A stretch of 64,000 nucleotides of DNA, taken from the NCBI RefSeq assembly GCF_014697545.1, contig NZ_JACJSA010000007.1:248001-312000 (forward strand), read 5' to 3'. Positions 24,581 to 33,519 of the stretch are shown here, piece after piece (within the stretch, counting starts at the first letter, position 1; the number at the start of each line of letters is the position of its first letter). This DNA is from Oscillatoria sp. FACHB-1407. Lineage in GTDB: Bacteria > Cyanobacteriota > Cyanobacteriia > Elainellales > Elainellaceae. A program made the translations under genes and the position numbers. Under the pieces are notes generated by a model that had not been told where the DNA came from, did not search any database, and saw only the letters and a list, made by a program, of their open reading frames with translations.

Positions 24581-26116
24581 ATGTTGTCTCACGTTAAATT
24601 CGATAGGCAGAGGTTCAGGGTAATTGCGCTCGATCTATTAGCTCCTCTGTTGCTGATTCTCCTGGTCGTTTTCGACATTCCGTTTGGAAGGACATTTGAG
24701 TTCGATAACGACGAAGGCATCAACTTGATGAAAGCATTTCTGTATTGGAAAGGTATTCCACTTTATACAGAAACCTGGAATGATCAGCCACCGCTATTAA
24801 CAGTTATTCTGTCAGCTTGGTTCAACATTGTTGGGTCATCTGTCGTTGCAACCCGCCTGTTAATCTTGGGGTTTTCAATTCTATTAATTGGGTCTTTTTA
24901 TCAAATTCTAAAGGACAAATTAGGTAGACTTCCGGCTTTGTTAGGTAGTCTATTTCTAATGCTGTCATGGTCATATGCCAAGCTCAGTGTGTCTGTCATG
25001 ATTGGCTTGCCATCGCTGGCGTTGGCAGTTCTGTCGGTCTACATTCTGACGTTATATCAGCGATATCATCACAAGATTTTGCTGATTTTGTCGGGGGGCT
25101 TATTAGCCTTATCTCTACAGGTGAAATTATTCACTGTTTTTCTGATTCCACTTGTGGTCTTACTGATCCTAATCCCGGAGCAAGCGATCAAAAAAGCAGA
25201 TCAAGATAAGCAAAATAGTTTGTCTTCCGTTATTAAAAAAGTGGCTTTATGGTTAGGAAGTGTGGCTATCACTTACCTGGCAATCGGTGGTTTATTCAAT
25301 TCCATTCACTACGATCAATTGTGGCAATCACACGTAGAGGACTCCATCAAAAATCAATATGATGCAACAAATGGAGTGCCCTATTTACTATCGATTATTC
25401 GTAATGATTTGGATTTAGTTGGACTGGCAGCGATCGCCACGTTATCCCTGTTTCTGCAACGCCGTTGGGCAGACTTGTTTCCGTTTGCCTGGTTTCTCAC
25501 GGCGTTGTTGCTCCTGCTTAACCATCGCCCAATTTGGTATCACCACTACCTGCTACTATCGATTCCGCTTGCCTGGTTAGCGGCGTATGGAGTCGCGATC
25601 GCAGTGGAATTTTTCCGTCAGGCAGAATGGCGTGATTGGATGCAATCTTTGAATGTCAAAAGGATTGTCATTCCAGGGGTGGCACTGATTTTGATGGGGG
25701 TGGCGATCGCCTCGATCCCCGCCAAGATTGCCAGTCCCTGGGGCAGACCTTCATCGCAATGGGAGATCGTGGAAATTTTGGAGCAACATCGGGATCAGAC
25801 CCGATGGGTGTTTAGCGATCGCCCCATTATTCCGTTTTATGCGGCGTTACCTGTGCCGCCAGAAGTGGCAGTGCTATCGAACAAACGCCTTGCTGCTGGC
25901 AACTTCACCTATGACAATCTGCTGGAGGTATTGCAGACCTATCGCCCGGAACAGGTTGTGTTAGCCCGCCGCACTCAAGAGATTAAAAGCCATCGGGGAA
26001 TCTATCGATTTTTGCGGCAAAACTACACGCGAACCTACGCGAAAGCCTACTCCAGATCAGACCCAACGGCGATCGCAGAGCATTATCTGATCAAGGATCT
26101 GCCACAGGGAAGTTAA
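24581..26116 (+). CDS. GT39/ArnT-like membrane glycosyltransferase
   Basis: 511 residues with about ten to twelve transmembrane helices. The first loop contains the acidic [17 protein letters not shown] (~residues 39-55) and [11 protein letters not shown], matching the DE and QPPL signatures of the PMT/ArnT superfamily, where the acidic residue coordinates the polyprenyl-phosphate sugar donor. The C-terminal ~120 residues are soluble and periplasmic. It would transfer a sugar from a lipid carrier to a lipid or polysaccharide acceptor, which cannot be named. A stand-alone gene between hemH and tRNA-Ser. Confidence 0.85.
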   Translation: MLSHVKFDRQRFRVIALDLLAPLLLILLVVFDIPFGRTFEFDNDEGINLMKAFLYWKGIPLYTETWNDQPPLLTVILSAWFNIVGSSVVATRLLILGFSILLIGSFYQILKDKLGRLPALLGSLFLMLSWSYAKLSVSVMIGLPSLALAVLSVYILTLYQRYHHKILLILSGGLLALSLQVKLFTVFLIPLVVLLILIPEQAIKKADQDKQNSLSSVIKKVALWLGSVAITYLAIGGLFNSIHYDQLWQSHVEDSIKNQYDATNGVPYLLSIIRNDLDLVGLAAIATLSLFLQRRWADLFPFAWFLTALLLLLNHRPIWYHHYLLLSIPLAWLAAYGVAIAVEFFRQAEWRDWMQSLNVKRIVIPGVALILMGVAIASIPAKIASPWGRPSSQWEIVEILEQHRDQTRWVFSDRPIIPFYAALPVPPEVAVLSNKRLAAGNFTYDNLLEVLQTYRPEQVVLARRTQEIKSHRGIYRFLRQNYTRTYAKAYSRSDPTAIAEHYLIKDLPQGS

Positions 26117-26130
26117 AGGAATTCTGAGAA

Positions 26131-26215
26131 CGGAGAGGGAGGGATTCGAACCCTCGGTACCTTTCGGTACACTCGATTTCAAGTCGAGCGCATTCGACCA
26201 CTCTGCCACCTCTCC
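26131..26215 (-). tRNA. tRNA-Ser (anticodon UGA)
   Basis: On the minus strand GGAGAGG pairs with CCTCTCC. The anticodon arm is CTCGA-CTTGAAA-TCGAG with anticodon TGA. A long variable arm (TACCGAAAGGTACC) and TTCGAAT T-loop follow, typical of a class II serine tRNA, with G as discriminator. CCA is not encoded. Confidence 0.97.
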
Positions 26216-26272
26216 AGGCTTTCCTATCTTAGAGGATATTAATCGATTTGTGAAACTTGCCTCCAACCGATC

Positions 26273-27229
26273 TTAAGTTGATGCCAGTTCCTCCGTCTCT
26301 TCAACAACTGGGAAAGGTTGTTGATGAAAGATCTGTTTTGATTTGATAGCAAAGTCTTGATTCAGCCAGACCAGTGCCACTTGAAACACCAACCCATTCT
26401 TGAGCGTGACAATCGTAAAGTTTCGCAGGCAATCTTCTTCAGTAGGAATAATGCGTGGTACACAGGCAGCATTGACGTAAACCGTGCCTTTAGAATCCAC
26501 ATGAACCGCCCGCCGAAATTGCAGTTTGGTGTGTCGTAACTGGTGGTGCATATGCCCAAACGCCACTAGGGGAACCACTTTACCCAGTTGGCGGGTTTCA
26601 GCGATCGCCTCTTCAAAGTCAGGATCACCATGATCACCGCCAATCGGTTGCCAATCCTTACCACAGGGATCTTCCGGTTGGTCGCCTAGCCCCGTTGGCC
26701 CACAGTGCCCCAGATAAAGGATGGTGTCGGATGCGGTTTGTTGAGCGGCACCCACAATTTTCTCAACGGATTCTTGAAAGCTGGTTACACCGTAGCGATC
26801 GCGGTAAAACTCATCATGTTTCCAGCTTGAGCCACCCCAGCTAAAGGGACGCGCCCCTACAACGCTTAACCCCAGGTGAGGCAAATCCAGTTTTCCATAG
26901 CCCACATGCGCTTCGCCCAGCAGATCCAACTGTTGCTGCACCCGATCTTCAACGGTGCGATCGTAGGGGCACTTGCTTCTGCCCCAATCGGTTGCTGTGT
27001 ACCAGGCGTCGTGATTGCCCAAAATAGCTGCCTTGGGAATTGAGAGATTGGCGATCGAGCGCACCAGGTTAACCGCTTCGTTACCAAAATCGCCCACCAG
27101 CAACACCAGATCGACACCGAGCCTCTTCAAAGCACGTTCATCGTCCCGATCCCACTGGTCATGAACATCGCCAACCACAGCGATCGTGACAATGTGATCC
27201 TGCTGCTCGGCTTCCCGTTGATTACTCAT
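26273..27229 (-). CDS. Calcineurin-like metallophosphoesterase (TIGR04168-like)
   Basis: 318 residues. Full metallophosphoesterase motif series: GDVHDQWD (~20-27), LLVGDFGNE (~43-51), [10 protein letters not shown] (~68-77), LGHCGPTG, and [10 protein letters not shown] near 225-234. These residues bind a dinuclear metal centre. Sequence and length fit the cyanobacterial/plant subfamily TIGR04168, whose substrate is not established. No signal peptide, so probably cytoplasmic. It lies on the same strand as and just upstream of tRNA-Ser with a 57-bp gap, but joint transcription is not implied. Confidence 0.9.
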   Translation of the reverse strand: MSNQREAEQQDHIVTIAVVGDVHDQWDRDDERALKRLGVDLVLLVGDFGNEAVNLVRSIANLSIPKAAILGNHDAWYTATDWGRSKCPYDRTVEDRVQQQLDLLGEAHVGYGKLDLPHLGLSVVGARPFSWGGSSWKHDEFYRDRYGVTSFQESVEKIVGAAQQTASDTILYLGHCGPTGLGDQPEDPCGKDWQPIGGDHGDPDFEEAIAETRQLGKVVPLVAFGHMHHQLRHTKLQFRRAVHVDSKGTVYVNAACVPRIIPTEEDCLRNFTIVTLKNGLVFQVALVWLNQDFAIKSKQIFHQQPFPVVEETEELAST

Positions 27230-27700
27230 ACCTGTTTGTTTGCACGTCCTTTTCCAGAATAGGCAATTTTGCTAAACGGTGCTTACCTTTCTGGGCATAG
27301 CAACGGCAGAAGGCAAGTAGATAGGAGCTACTTGAGATAATATTTCTTTGTCATAGAAAATAACTAAGGACTTGACATCCCTTTACAGGACTTGTAGTAT
27401 TTGTAGTATGAATATTACAAGCTTGATTTTAAGCAATGCCGGATAACTGATTTCTGTCGCTTCCCTGTTAGCTAATCGTGGAGATGCTCAGGAAGCCCTG
27501 AATCAGCCAAAGATCATCCCTGCACCAACTTCTCGGAGAAGCGATCGGCATGGGTCAGCCCCCAACTCATGCTCCGGCACACTCTTAAAAACGATAAAGG
27601 ATGAGGGATGAAGGATAAAAGCCGAGCTGTTTCTTAAAGTCTAGCTTTATTACTTTTGAAACTTTCTTGCCCTCATCCCTTATCCTTCAGCCTTTATCCT
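27230..27700. other. Gene-free region with a promoter and paired STRR arms
   Basis: 471 bp. Besides the promoter at 27372-27400, it holds AAGGATGAGGGATGAAGGAT (27597-27616) and its near complement CATCCCTTATCCTTCAGCC (27674-27692). Together they could fold as a long hairpin before the prxQ stop. Confidence 0.55.
27372..27400 (+). promoter_or_regulatory. Near-consensus sigma-70 promoter facing a gene-free region
   Basis: TTGACA (27372-27377), 17-bp spacer, TAGTAT (27395-27400). Transcription would start near 27407 and run into 27410-27700, where no gene is encoded on the plus strand. A small RNA is one explanation. Confidence 0.5.
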
Positions 27701-28255
27701 TTAGCTCTCTTGTTGCAACTCCTCCAACCGAGCCAGTACCTCAGCACTGTGAACGGCAGGATTGACTCCTAAGAATCGCTCACGCAGGATGCCCTGTGGA
27801 TCAATGATGTAGGTGTGTCGCAGGGAGGCAACCCCCAACCAGGAACCGTAGGCTTTGCTGACGGAACCGTCTGTGTCGGCAAGGAGGGGAAAGCGCAATC
27901 CTTCAGAGTCACAAAACTCAGCATGAGAATCGACATCATCGGCACTGATGCCCAAAATTTCAGTGTTGCGATCGCGATACTTTGGCAGGTCTTGCTGAAA
28001 CCGACGCGCCTCAAGTGTACAGCCAGAGGTAAAGTCCTTGGGATAGAAGTAAACGACGACCCATTTACCCTGATAGTCGCTGAGGGAAATTTCGCCATCC
28101 CCAACATTGGTGGGCAACGTAAACGCAGGCGCAGGTTCATTAAGTGGGGGTTGGGTGCCGCCCAACGCAAACGCCGGGGCGATCGCTCCTAGAGAACAGA
28201 GAACAGCAATGCAGCCAATCCACACTGCTTGTAGTAAGGCACGACGACTCAGCAT
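27701..28255 (-). CDS. prxQ: Peroxiredoxin Q (BCP family), exported
   Basis: 184 residues. An N-terminal MLSRRALLQ plus hydrophobic stretch and PAFALGG looks like a (possibly Tat) signal peptide. The thioredoxin-fold peroxidase follows: FYPKDFTSGCTLEARRF with the peroxidatic Cys (~residue 79). The classical PrxQ resolving Cys five residues later is absent. A second Cys lies 36 residues on, in HAEFCDSEG, the position used by the alpha-3 type of PrxQ. It would reduce peroxides in the lumen or periplasm, with thioredoxin-type donors. The gene ends inside an STRR region. Confidence 0.88.
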   Translation of the reverse strand: MLSRRALLQAVWIGCIAVLCSLGAIAPAFALGGTQPPLNEPAPAFTLPTNVGDGEISLSDYQGKWVVVYFYPKDFTSGCTLEARRFQQDLPKYRDRNTEILGISADDVDSHAEFCDSEGLRFPLLADTDGSVSKAYGSWLGVASLRHTYIIDPQGILRERFLGVNPAVHSAEVLARLEELQQES

Positions 28256-28387
28256 AGAGATTTAAATGTAAGAGAAATGTTGCGAAATGTTTCAGCAACT
28301 TTAATGTACCACTCGCCAAGGCTGCATCGTCAAATGAAACTGGGCGTTGCTGGATGTAGGTATGATTTCCAAAAACTGACTACTGCT

Positions 28388-28415
28388 GTACGGACGTTTC
28401 GCGAAACGCCCCTAC
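28388..28415. repeat. 28-bp palindrome, GTAGGGGCG family
   Basis: Imperfect left arm GTACGGACG, core TTTCGCGAAA, right arm CGCCCCTAC. Relatives at 36610, 60389 and 62789. Confidence 0.8.
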
Positions 28416-28502
28416 GAAATTCATACGTTGGATCAGCAATCCCGAAACTGCGTATTGTCTTACCAACAGGCGACTCCTGCCTCCTGACCTTTGCCTCTTG
28501 AT

Positions 28503-28594
28503 TCCTGACCCCTGCCTCCTGACCATTAACTATTGACCATTAACTATTGACCATTGACTATTGACCATTGACTCCTGACTCCTGACCATTAACG
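28503..28594. repeat. STRR of TTGACCATTAACTA-type heptamers
   Basis: Units such as TTGACCA, TTAACTA, TTGACTA and CTCCTGA are repeated about a dozen times. The array overlaps and forms the last codons of the narM-like gene (minus strand). Confidence 0.85.
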
Positions 28595-29055
28595 ACTCCA
28601 AACTCCTTCAGTGCAGGCAAAAAGTTACGGTGTTCGTGCTCTGAGCGACTGAGTTTAATCAAAGCAAAGCGTTGATCAGGGGCGAGCATTGCCCATTGGG
28701 GTTGAGACAGAGAAACGCTGAGTTCCGTGGCTCGCTCTTGCACGCTTTGAGGAATGGTGGTGGGATCATTCCACGCTGGAACAGGATCGATCGCCAAGTC
28801 GGTTGCGATTTCGCCTGTCCGGTCTTGAATGAGATGTTGCAGAGTTGCTCGATAGGCTGCAATGTCCGCTTCGTTGTCACAGGGGAGATCAAGCAGTTGT
28901 TGGCGATCGCTTACTGTAAATTGGTTCCACTGAGGAAGTTTGAGCTTGATACCGCAGGTGTCGAGCTTGAGACGCACTCGCATAGGAATACACCGTAGAG
29001 AGTCGGCAAAATCTGCCTCAAATTGAAATAAGTTAGACGACTGAGACGGTTCCAT
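28558..29055 (-). CDS. narM: Nitrate reductase-associated protein (NarM-like)
   Basis: 165 residues. The signature FQFEADFADSLRCIPMRVR (residues ~11-29), then LDTCGIKLKLPQWNQF and a conserved LLDLPCDNEADIAAYR, matches the Nitr_red_assoc family, whose cyanobacterial member NarM is needed for active nitrate reductase. No narB is in the window. The last twelve residues (NGQESGVNGQ and neighbours) are translated from STRR heptamers and end at a TAG supplied by the repeat, so the native C-terminus has probably been replaced or extended. The functional core lies upstream of this tail. Confidence 0.8.
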   Translation of the reverse strand: MEPSQSSNLFQFEADFADSLRCIPMRVRLKLDTCGIKLKLPQWNQFTVSDRQQLLDLPCDNEADIAAYRATLQHLIQDRTGEIATDLAIDPVPAWNDPTTIPQSVQERATELSVSLSQPQWAMLAPDQRFALIKLSRSEHEHRNFLPALKEFGVVNGQESGVNGQ

Positions 29056-29205
29056 GAGCGATTAGATGGCATGGATTTAGGTAATTTATTTCAGGTTAAA
29101 TCGCTTTGGTCTGATCGAGTGCAAATCCATGGAGCCAACGAGGAACTGCTTCTGATACCCTTTGGAAGTGATACGCTTCAAATATCATTCACCACAACAT
29201 GATTT

Positions 29206-29637
29206 ATGAACCGTCCCACAGGGGTCACTATTCTTGCGGTGCTCCAAGCAATCCTGAGTTCTATAACGTTAATCATTGGAGTTGGGGTTCTGGTCTTTAA
29301 AGACCAGTTTCTACAGATGTTGGTTGAAACCCCTGAATTTCAACAATCGGGTGAAACTATTCCCCCAGAGGTTCTCTCTGGAATTGCAACCTTTACGGGA
29401 ATTATTGTCATCATCAGCGGATTAATTGGTCTGCTGTTAGCCTATGGTCTATTCAAGCTGTATGGTTGGGCGTGGATTGTGACCCTTGTCTTTCAGATTT
29501 TGGGCATTTTAAGCAACCTGTTTGGACTGTTCACCGCGCCGGCAAATGCTGGGTGGACAGTCATTCAGTTGGTGATTTCTGGCGTGATTGTCTATTACCT
29601 GCTACGACCACAGGTCAAACGTGCCTTTGGGCAATAG
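29206..29637 (+). CDS. Four-helix membrane protein of unknown function
   Basis: 143 residues with four predicted transmembrane helices: ILAVLQAILSSITLIIGVGV, GIIVIISGLIGLLLAYGLF, AWIVTLVFQILGILSNLFG and VIQLVISGVIVYYLL. The N-terminal NRPTGVTILAVLQ start and LLAYGLFKLYGWAW resemble small membrane proteins found in archaea and cyanobacteria that lack an assigned function. No catalytic residues are evident. The gene ends 7 bp from the convergent GS-like gene. Confidence 0.75.
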   Translation: MNRPTGVTILAVLQAILSSITLIIGVGVLVFKDQFLQMLVETPEFQQSGETIPPEVLSGIATFTGIIVIISGLIGLLLAYGLFKLYGWAWIVTLVFQILGILSNLFGLFTAPANAGWTVIQLVISGVIVYYLLRPQVKRAFGQ

Positions 29638-29643
29638 CTCGTT

Positions 29644-31020
29644 CTAATAGACATCCATATATTCGTTAGTTTCCCAATCGGTGAGATGGTCGTGAAACCG
29701 AGCTAGCTCAAACTGCTTGACTGTGCTGAACAGGTTGCAGAAGTCCTGCCCCAGCATCGCCTGCATCTCAGAATCTGCTGCCAGTGCCTCTAAAGCCGCA
29801 TCCAACGTCTGCGGGAATTTGGGCAACGAGGGATCGTCTTCACTGGGACCATCCACCATGGGCTGTAGCTCACGCTCATTCTGAATTCCCAGAAGTCCTG
29901 CTGCCAGTGTTGCCGCTGCCGTTAAGTAGGGATTGCTAATGGCAGAAGCGGCTCGCATCTCCAGGTGCGTGCCTTCGTCGCCTGTTGCCTTGACGCGAAT
30001 CATGGCAGAGCGGTCTTCGATGCCCCAACTGATATTGGAGGGAGCAAAGGTGTGAGGTTTGAGGCGACGATAGCAGTTTGGGGTGGGTCCAATAAATGGC
30101 AACATTGCCGGAGCATGGTCAAGAATGCCTTGAATAAAAGCTCGTGCAGTTTTGGAAAGCCCATGTTCCGCAGTGGGATCTAGAAAGACGTTGGCATCGG
30201 TGTTGCGATCCCACAGGCTGAGGTGGAAGTGGCAGCAGGAGCCCGACATCCCAGCGAAGGGCTTTGACATGAAGGTGGCATGGTAGCCCAACCGATGAGC
30301 AACTTCCTTAACAGCATTTTTGAAAGTAAAGGCTTTGTCTGCGCCCAAAATACCTTTTGACGCACCGTAGTTGATCTCAAACTGGGAAGGCGCGTATTCG
30401 CAGTTGTGAGTGATGATATCTACGCCTGACCCCCGCAGGTATTCCAGGATTTGATCGATTTCTGGAACGTATTGGTTACGGATGTGGTTGAAGATGTGTA
30501 AGCCATCGAAGATGGGTTTTTTCTCAGCCGTTAACAGATAAAACTCAAACTCGTGACCCATCATCACGTCGAACCCCAGATCTGCTGCTTTTTGCAGGAG
30601 GGTTTTGAGGACATAGCGGGGAGCCACGGTGAGGGGTTCTTCTCGGCTCCAGTAGGGGTCGCAGATGACTTTGGCGGTGTTGTCGAGCCAGGGAACTGGG
30701 GTGAGACTGTCGAGATCGGGGAAGATCAGATGGTCGCGATATTTGCGTTCACTGTGGTAACCGGAGTTTGGTACGACCATTGAAGCTGTATCGAGTGCCA
30801 ACGTGCCACCGTAAAAGTTCAAACCTTTGCGGGTGTAGCCTTCGACCTTGTCGATGGGGATGACTTTGAGGCGAGAAACCCCGTGTAGGTCGGGCAACTC
30901 AAACCGGACGTACTCAATCTTCTGTTCCTTCAGTTGCGCAATAAATTGGGCGATCGCATCTCCCCCATTGACTTGTTGATCCTCTCGTAACTCTCCGGTT
31001 GGCACCATTTCCATCACCAT
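29644..31020 (-). CDS. Glutamine synthetase-family ligase (gamma-glutamylpolyamine synthetase-like)
   Basis: 458 residues. GS fold: N-terminal beta-grasp with VRFELPDLHGVSRLKVIP, catalytic domain with MMGHEFEFYLL (metal Glu), QFEINYG, MSGSCCHFHLSLWD (ATP/metal His) and the PNCYRRLKPHTFAPSNISWG segment. The adenylylation loop of canonical GlnA is absent, and lengths match PuuA/GlnT-type paralogues that ligate glutamate to amines such as polyamines. A true glutamine synthetase role is less likely but not excluded. Part of a minus-strand run with the IMPase (95-bp gap) and PucC-like gene, probably transcribed together. Confidence 0.88.
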   Translation of the reverse strand: MVMEMVPTGELREDQQVNGGDAIAQFIAQLKEQKIEYVRFELPDLHGVSRLKVIPIDKVEGYTRKGLNFYGGTLALDTASMVVPNSGYHSERKYRDHLIFPDLDSLTPVPWLDNTAKVICDPYWSREEPLTVAPRYVLKTLLQKAADLGFDVMMGHEFEFYLLTAEKKPIFDGLHIFNHIRNQYVPEIDQILEYLRGSGVDIITHNCEYAPSQFEINYGASKGILGADKAFTFKNAVKEVAHRLGYHATFMSKPFAGMSGSCCHFHLSLWDRNTDANVFLDPTAEHGLSKTARAFIQGILDHAPAMLPFIGPTPNCYRRLKPHTFAPSNISWGIEDRSAMIRVKATGDEGTHLEMRAASAISNPYLTAAATLAAGLLGIQNERELQPMVDGPSEDDPSLPKFPQTLDAALEALAADSEMQAMLGQDFCNLFSTVKQFELARFHDHLTDWETNEYMDVY

Positions 31021-31115
31021 GGCGATCGCTCCTACTGCAACTGCGCTACTAGATCTCTAATTGAGACTCCTGCAAAAAGTTGAGTTGTTGAGTATCGAAG
31101 GCTACCGTTGAATAG

Positions 31116-31928
31116 TTATTTCTGACTCAGGAAGTGAACCAGTGGCTCAAACACGGGCACTAAATCGGGTTGACTCACCACCAGCGTAGGGAACGATCGC
31201 TTGCCGTAGTCTTGTCCCGGTTTGAGAGGAAAGATGGGTTCTGATTCCAGGGGGTGCCATACGGCTCCGGCAGCTTGTATGATTGCCCAGATCGCCGCGA
31301 TATCCCAGATTCTAGGGGTGGCTTCCACACCGCCCAACGTCGCTCCGGCAGCAACGGTTAGCAAGTTGTACGTGGCAACTCCCAACATCCGGATCTTACA
31401 AGGAAAAGGGTTTTTCAGTACGGCGATGCTGCGAGCACAGAGGCTAAAGAAATGGTTGGGGCTGATGGCATCCGCACTGGCATGAATCGGCTGACCATCC
31501 AGAAAGGCTCCGGTGGGCCCGGTTAAACCGGAATCACCATACCAGAACCCGTGAAAGGACTGACCCAACGGGGGCAGATGCACATAGCCAAACACGGGAG
31601 TGCCGCGATACAGCAATCCCAGGGACACCGCCCAAAGAGGTAAGCCACGGGCAAAGTTAGTGGTGCCATCCACCGGGTCGATAACCCAGCACCACTCCGT
31701 ATCTGGAAAGATGTGAGCCACTTCTTCACTCAAGACCCCATGCTCTGGAAAGGCAGTGGCGATCGCCCCGCGTAGCTCTTCATCTGCCCACTGGTCGGAC
31801 TGGGTGACTAAACTACCATCGGCTTTTTCCGATGCTGTTGCCTGCCCAAAGTCCTGGAGCAGTTGCGCTCCCACGCGATGGGTCGTGGTTTCAGCGAAGG
31901 TGAGAATATCTGTCCAAAAATCAGCCAT
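31116..31928 (-). CDS. Inositol monophosphatase-family phosphatase
   Basis: 270 residues. Metal-binding motifs of the IMPase fold: SEEVAHIF (~68-75), WVIDPVDGTTNFARG (~80-94) and a C-terminal PRIWDIAAIWAI (~205-216). The enzyme would hydrolyse a phosphomonoester such as inositol phosphate, histidinol phosphate or PAP. The exact substrate cannot be chosen from the motifs. It lies 13 bp downstream of the PucC-like transporter gene on the same strand, which suggests co-transcription. Confidence 0.9.
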   Translation of the reverse strand: MADFWTDILTFAETTTHRVGAQLLQDFGQATASEKADGSLVTQSDQWADEELRGAIATAFPEHGVLSEEVAHIFPDTEWCWVIDPVDGTTNFARGLPLWAVSLGLLYRGTPVFGYVHLPPLGQSFHGFWYGDSGLTGPTGAFLDGQPIHASADAISPNHFFSLCARSIAVLKNPFPCKIRMLGVATYNLLTVAAGATLGGVEATPRIWDIAAIWAIIQAAGAVWHPLESEPIFPLKPGQDYGKRSFPTLVVSQPDLVPVFEPLVHFLSQK

Positions 31929-31941
31929 CCAGAGTCCTTAT

Positions 31942-33375
31942 TTAATCCATTTCAGCTTCGAGTACAGTGGCGATCGCCTTTTGTGCATTGGTCTGGAACT
32001 CCTGCACGTTGACCCGACGCAGCAGCCAGATTGCCAGCAGCATCACCGCCGCCTGTGCGCCAAAAACCACCGAATATGCCAGCACTGGATTAGGGGTTAG
32101 TTGCCGACCCAGATCTAAAAATGCGCCTCCGGCGATCGTAGACATACCTCGTGCCAGGGCTTGCGCCAATCCCCACGCGCCAATAAACGTGCCTGCGGTT
32201 TCCGCTGCGGTTAAATCGAGCATCAGGGTCACCGCTCCAGTTGTGGTTACACCGGATGCCAAGCCAAACACGAGCAATGCTGCAATCAGGGGAGCCGAGT
32301 TTCCGGTAAAGCCTGCCAACACTACCCAAATTAGGGAAATGGTTGTCAAAATGCATCCCCACTTGGCGGTATTGCGTTTACCAATGCGTGGAGCTAACAA
32401 AAAACCAGCACTACTGATGCCGATTAACGTGCCAATACCCCAGAAAGAGGTGAGCATTGCCGTGGAACCAATGGGCATGTTGAACACATCGGCTCCGTAG
32501 GTTTCCAGGACAGGGTCTTGCATGAAAAGCCCCATTGTCATGGCAATCAGAAACGTGAAAAAGACTTGCGTTTGGCGGTTAGCTGTCAAAATGCGCCATG
32601 CTCGACCAAAGGTAATCTGGTCTTTGTTATGCACCTGACCCACCCGCAAGGCATAGCGAGAGTAAGTCTTCTCCACGTTCCAGGTGGCGATCCACGCTAA
32701 ACCAAAGACCACCAGCGGAATAATCAGGAATAGACGGTTAATCGCCGCCTGCAAGACTTCCAATGGGGCATCCAGTCCGACTCGTCTGAGCAAAATACCG
32801 ATGACAATGCCACCAATGCTGGTTCCTGCGATCAGCATTGACCAATCCACCCCGACGATGCGAGAACGGTCTTCTTCATCAGTGACATCCACCAGCAAGG
32901 TTGCAAAGGGAGTCGAGGAGGCACTTACCGCCATGCCATATAGCGCAAACAAAACGGCGAGGAGGGCAGTCCAGGCATAGGTGACACCTGTCCATCCCTG
33001 GGTTTGCAAATTGCTCCCGACCTGCCACATCACCTGCACCGCAATAAACGCAATGATTGCCATAGAAGCTGCGCCAATTAATACATAGCCTGTGCGATGC
33101 ATTCCCCACAGAGGTTTGGTGTCAGACAGTTGCCCAAACCAGACTCGTGCCGGAGCCACAAACAGAGTCAATGCCAGAATGACCGTGGCGAGGGTTGCGG
33201 GCACTCCTAATTCTCGGATCAAAACCCGGTTGAGCACCCCAAACACCATGACTGACATCATTCCCAGACCCAGTTGGAATAGCCCTAACCGAAACATGGT
33301 TAGTAACGTTGTTTTGGGTATTTCGCTGAGGGTATTGGCGCGTGGTAGGTTTGTCTCTGAATTACCGATTGTCAT
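31942..33375 (-). CDS. MFS transporter of the PucC/BCD (chlorophyll-related) family
   Basis: 477 residues from the ATG at 33375; a TTG 12 bases upstream is in frame but less likely. Twelve hydrophobic segments. PucC/LhaA family signatures: LFQLGLGMMSVMVFGVLNRV (~27-46), PARVWFGQLSDTKPLWGMHR and STPFATLLVDVTDEEDRSRIVG. Relatives help assemble bacteriochlorophyll antenna complexes in purple bacteria and are linked to chlorophyll-protein biogenesis in cyanobacteria. It is the first gene of a run with IMPase and the GS-like ligase. The transported ligand is not proven. Confidence 0.9.
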   Translation of the reverse strand: MTIGNSETNLPRANTLSEIPKTTLLTMFRLGLFQLGLGMMSVMVFGVLNRVLIRELGVPATLATVILALTLFVAPARVWFGQLSDTKPLWGMHRTGYVLIGAASMAIIAFIAVQVMWQVGSNLQTQGWTGVTYAWTALLAVLFALYGMAVSASSTPFATLLVDVTDEEDRSRIVGVDWSMLIAGTSIGGIVIGILLRRVGLDAPLEVLQAAINRLFLIIPLVVFGLAWIATWNVEKTYSRYALRVGQVHNKDQITFGRAWRILTANRQTQVFFTFLIAMTMGLFMQDPVLETYGADVFNMPIGSTAMLTSFWGIGTLIGISSAGFLLAPRIGKRNTAKWGCILTTISLIWVVLAGFTGNSAPLIAALLVFGLASGVTTTGAVTLMLDLTAAETAGTFIGAWGLAQALARGMSTIAGGAFLDLGRQLTPNPVLAYSVVFGAQAAVMLLAIWLLRRVNVQEFQTNAQKAIATVLEAEMD

Positions 33376-33519
33376 GGCGAAATCCAACCTTAGAGCGATC
33401 GCTGTGAACAGTCTTCTCCTTCTTTAGGATAAAGGTTGAAAGGCACTGTGGTTAATTGCCCCTGAAACTCAGGAGATAGCGATACACTGAAGAATATTAA
33501 GTTGTGTAAAGCTTGACCC

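Noticed and set aside
21992-26215. Genomic island with integrase next to tRNA-Ser
   Set aside because: hemH and a glycosyltransferase lie between them, and no direct repeat of the tRNA 3' end was seen near the recombinase.
27409-27447. 12-codon peptide (ATG at 27409) behind the strong promoter
   Set aside because: No ribosome-binding site. The same frame reads on past the stop for ~50 codons, but nothing supports a protein.
28503-28594. CRISPR array
   Set aside because: Units are 7 bp and contiguous without unique spacers; this is a cyanobacterial STRR. The same holds for 34592-34691 and 46935-47109.
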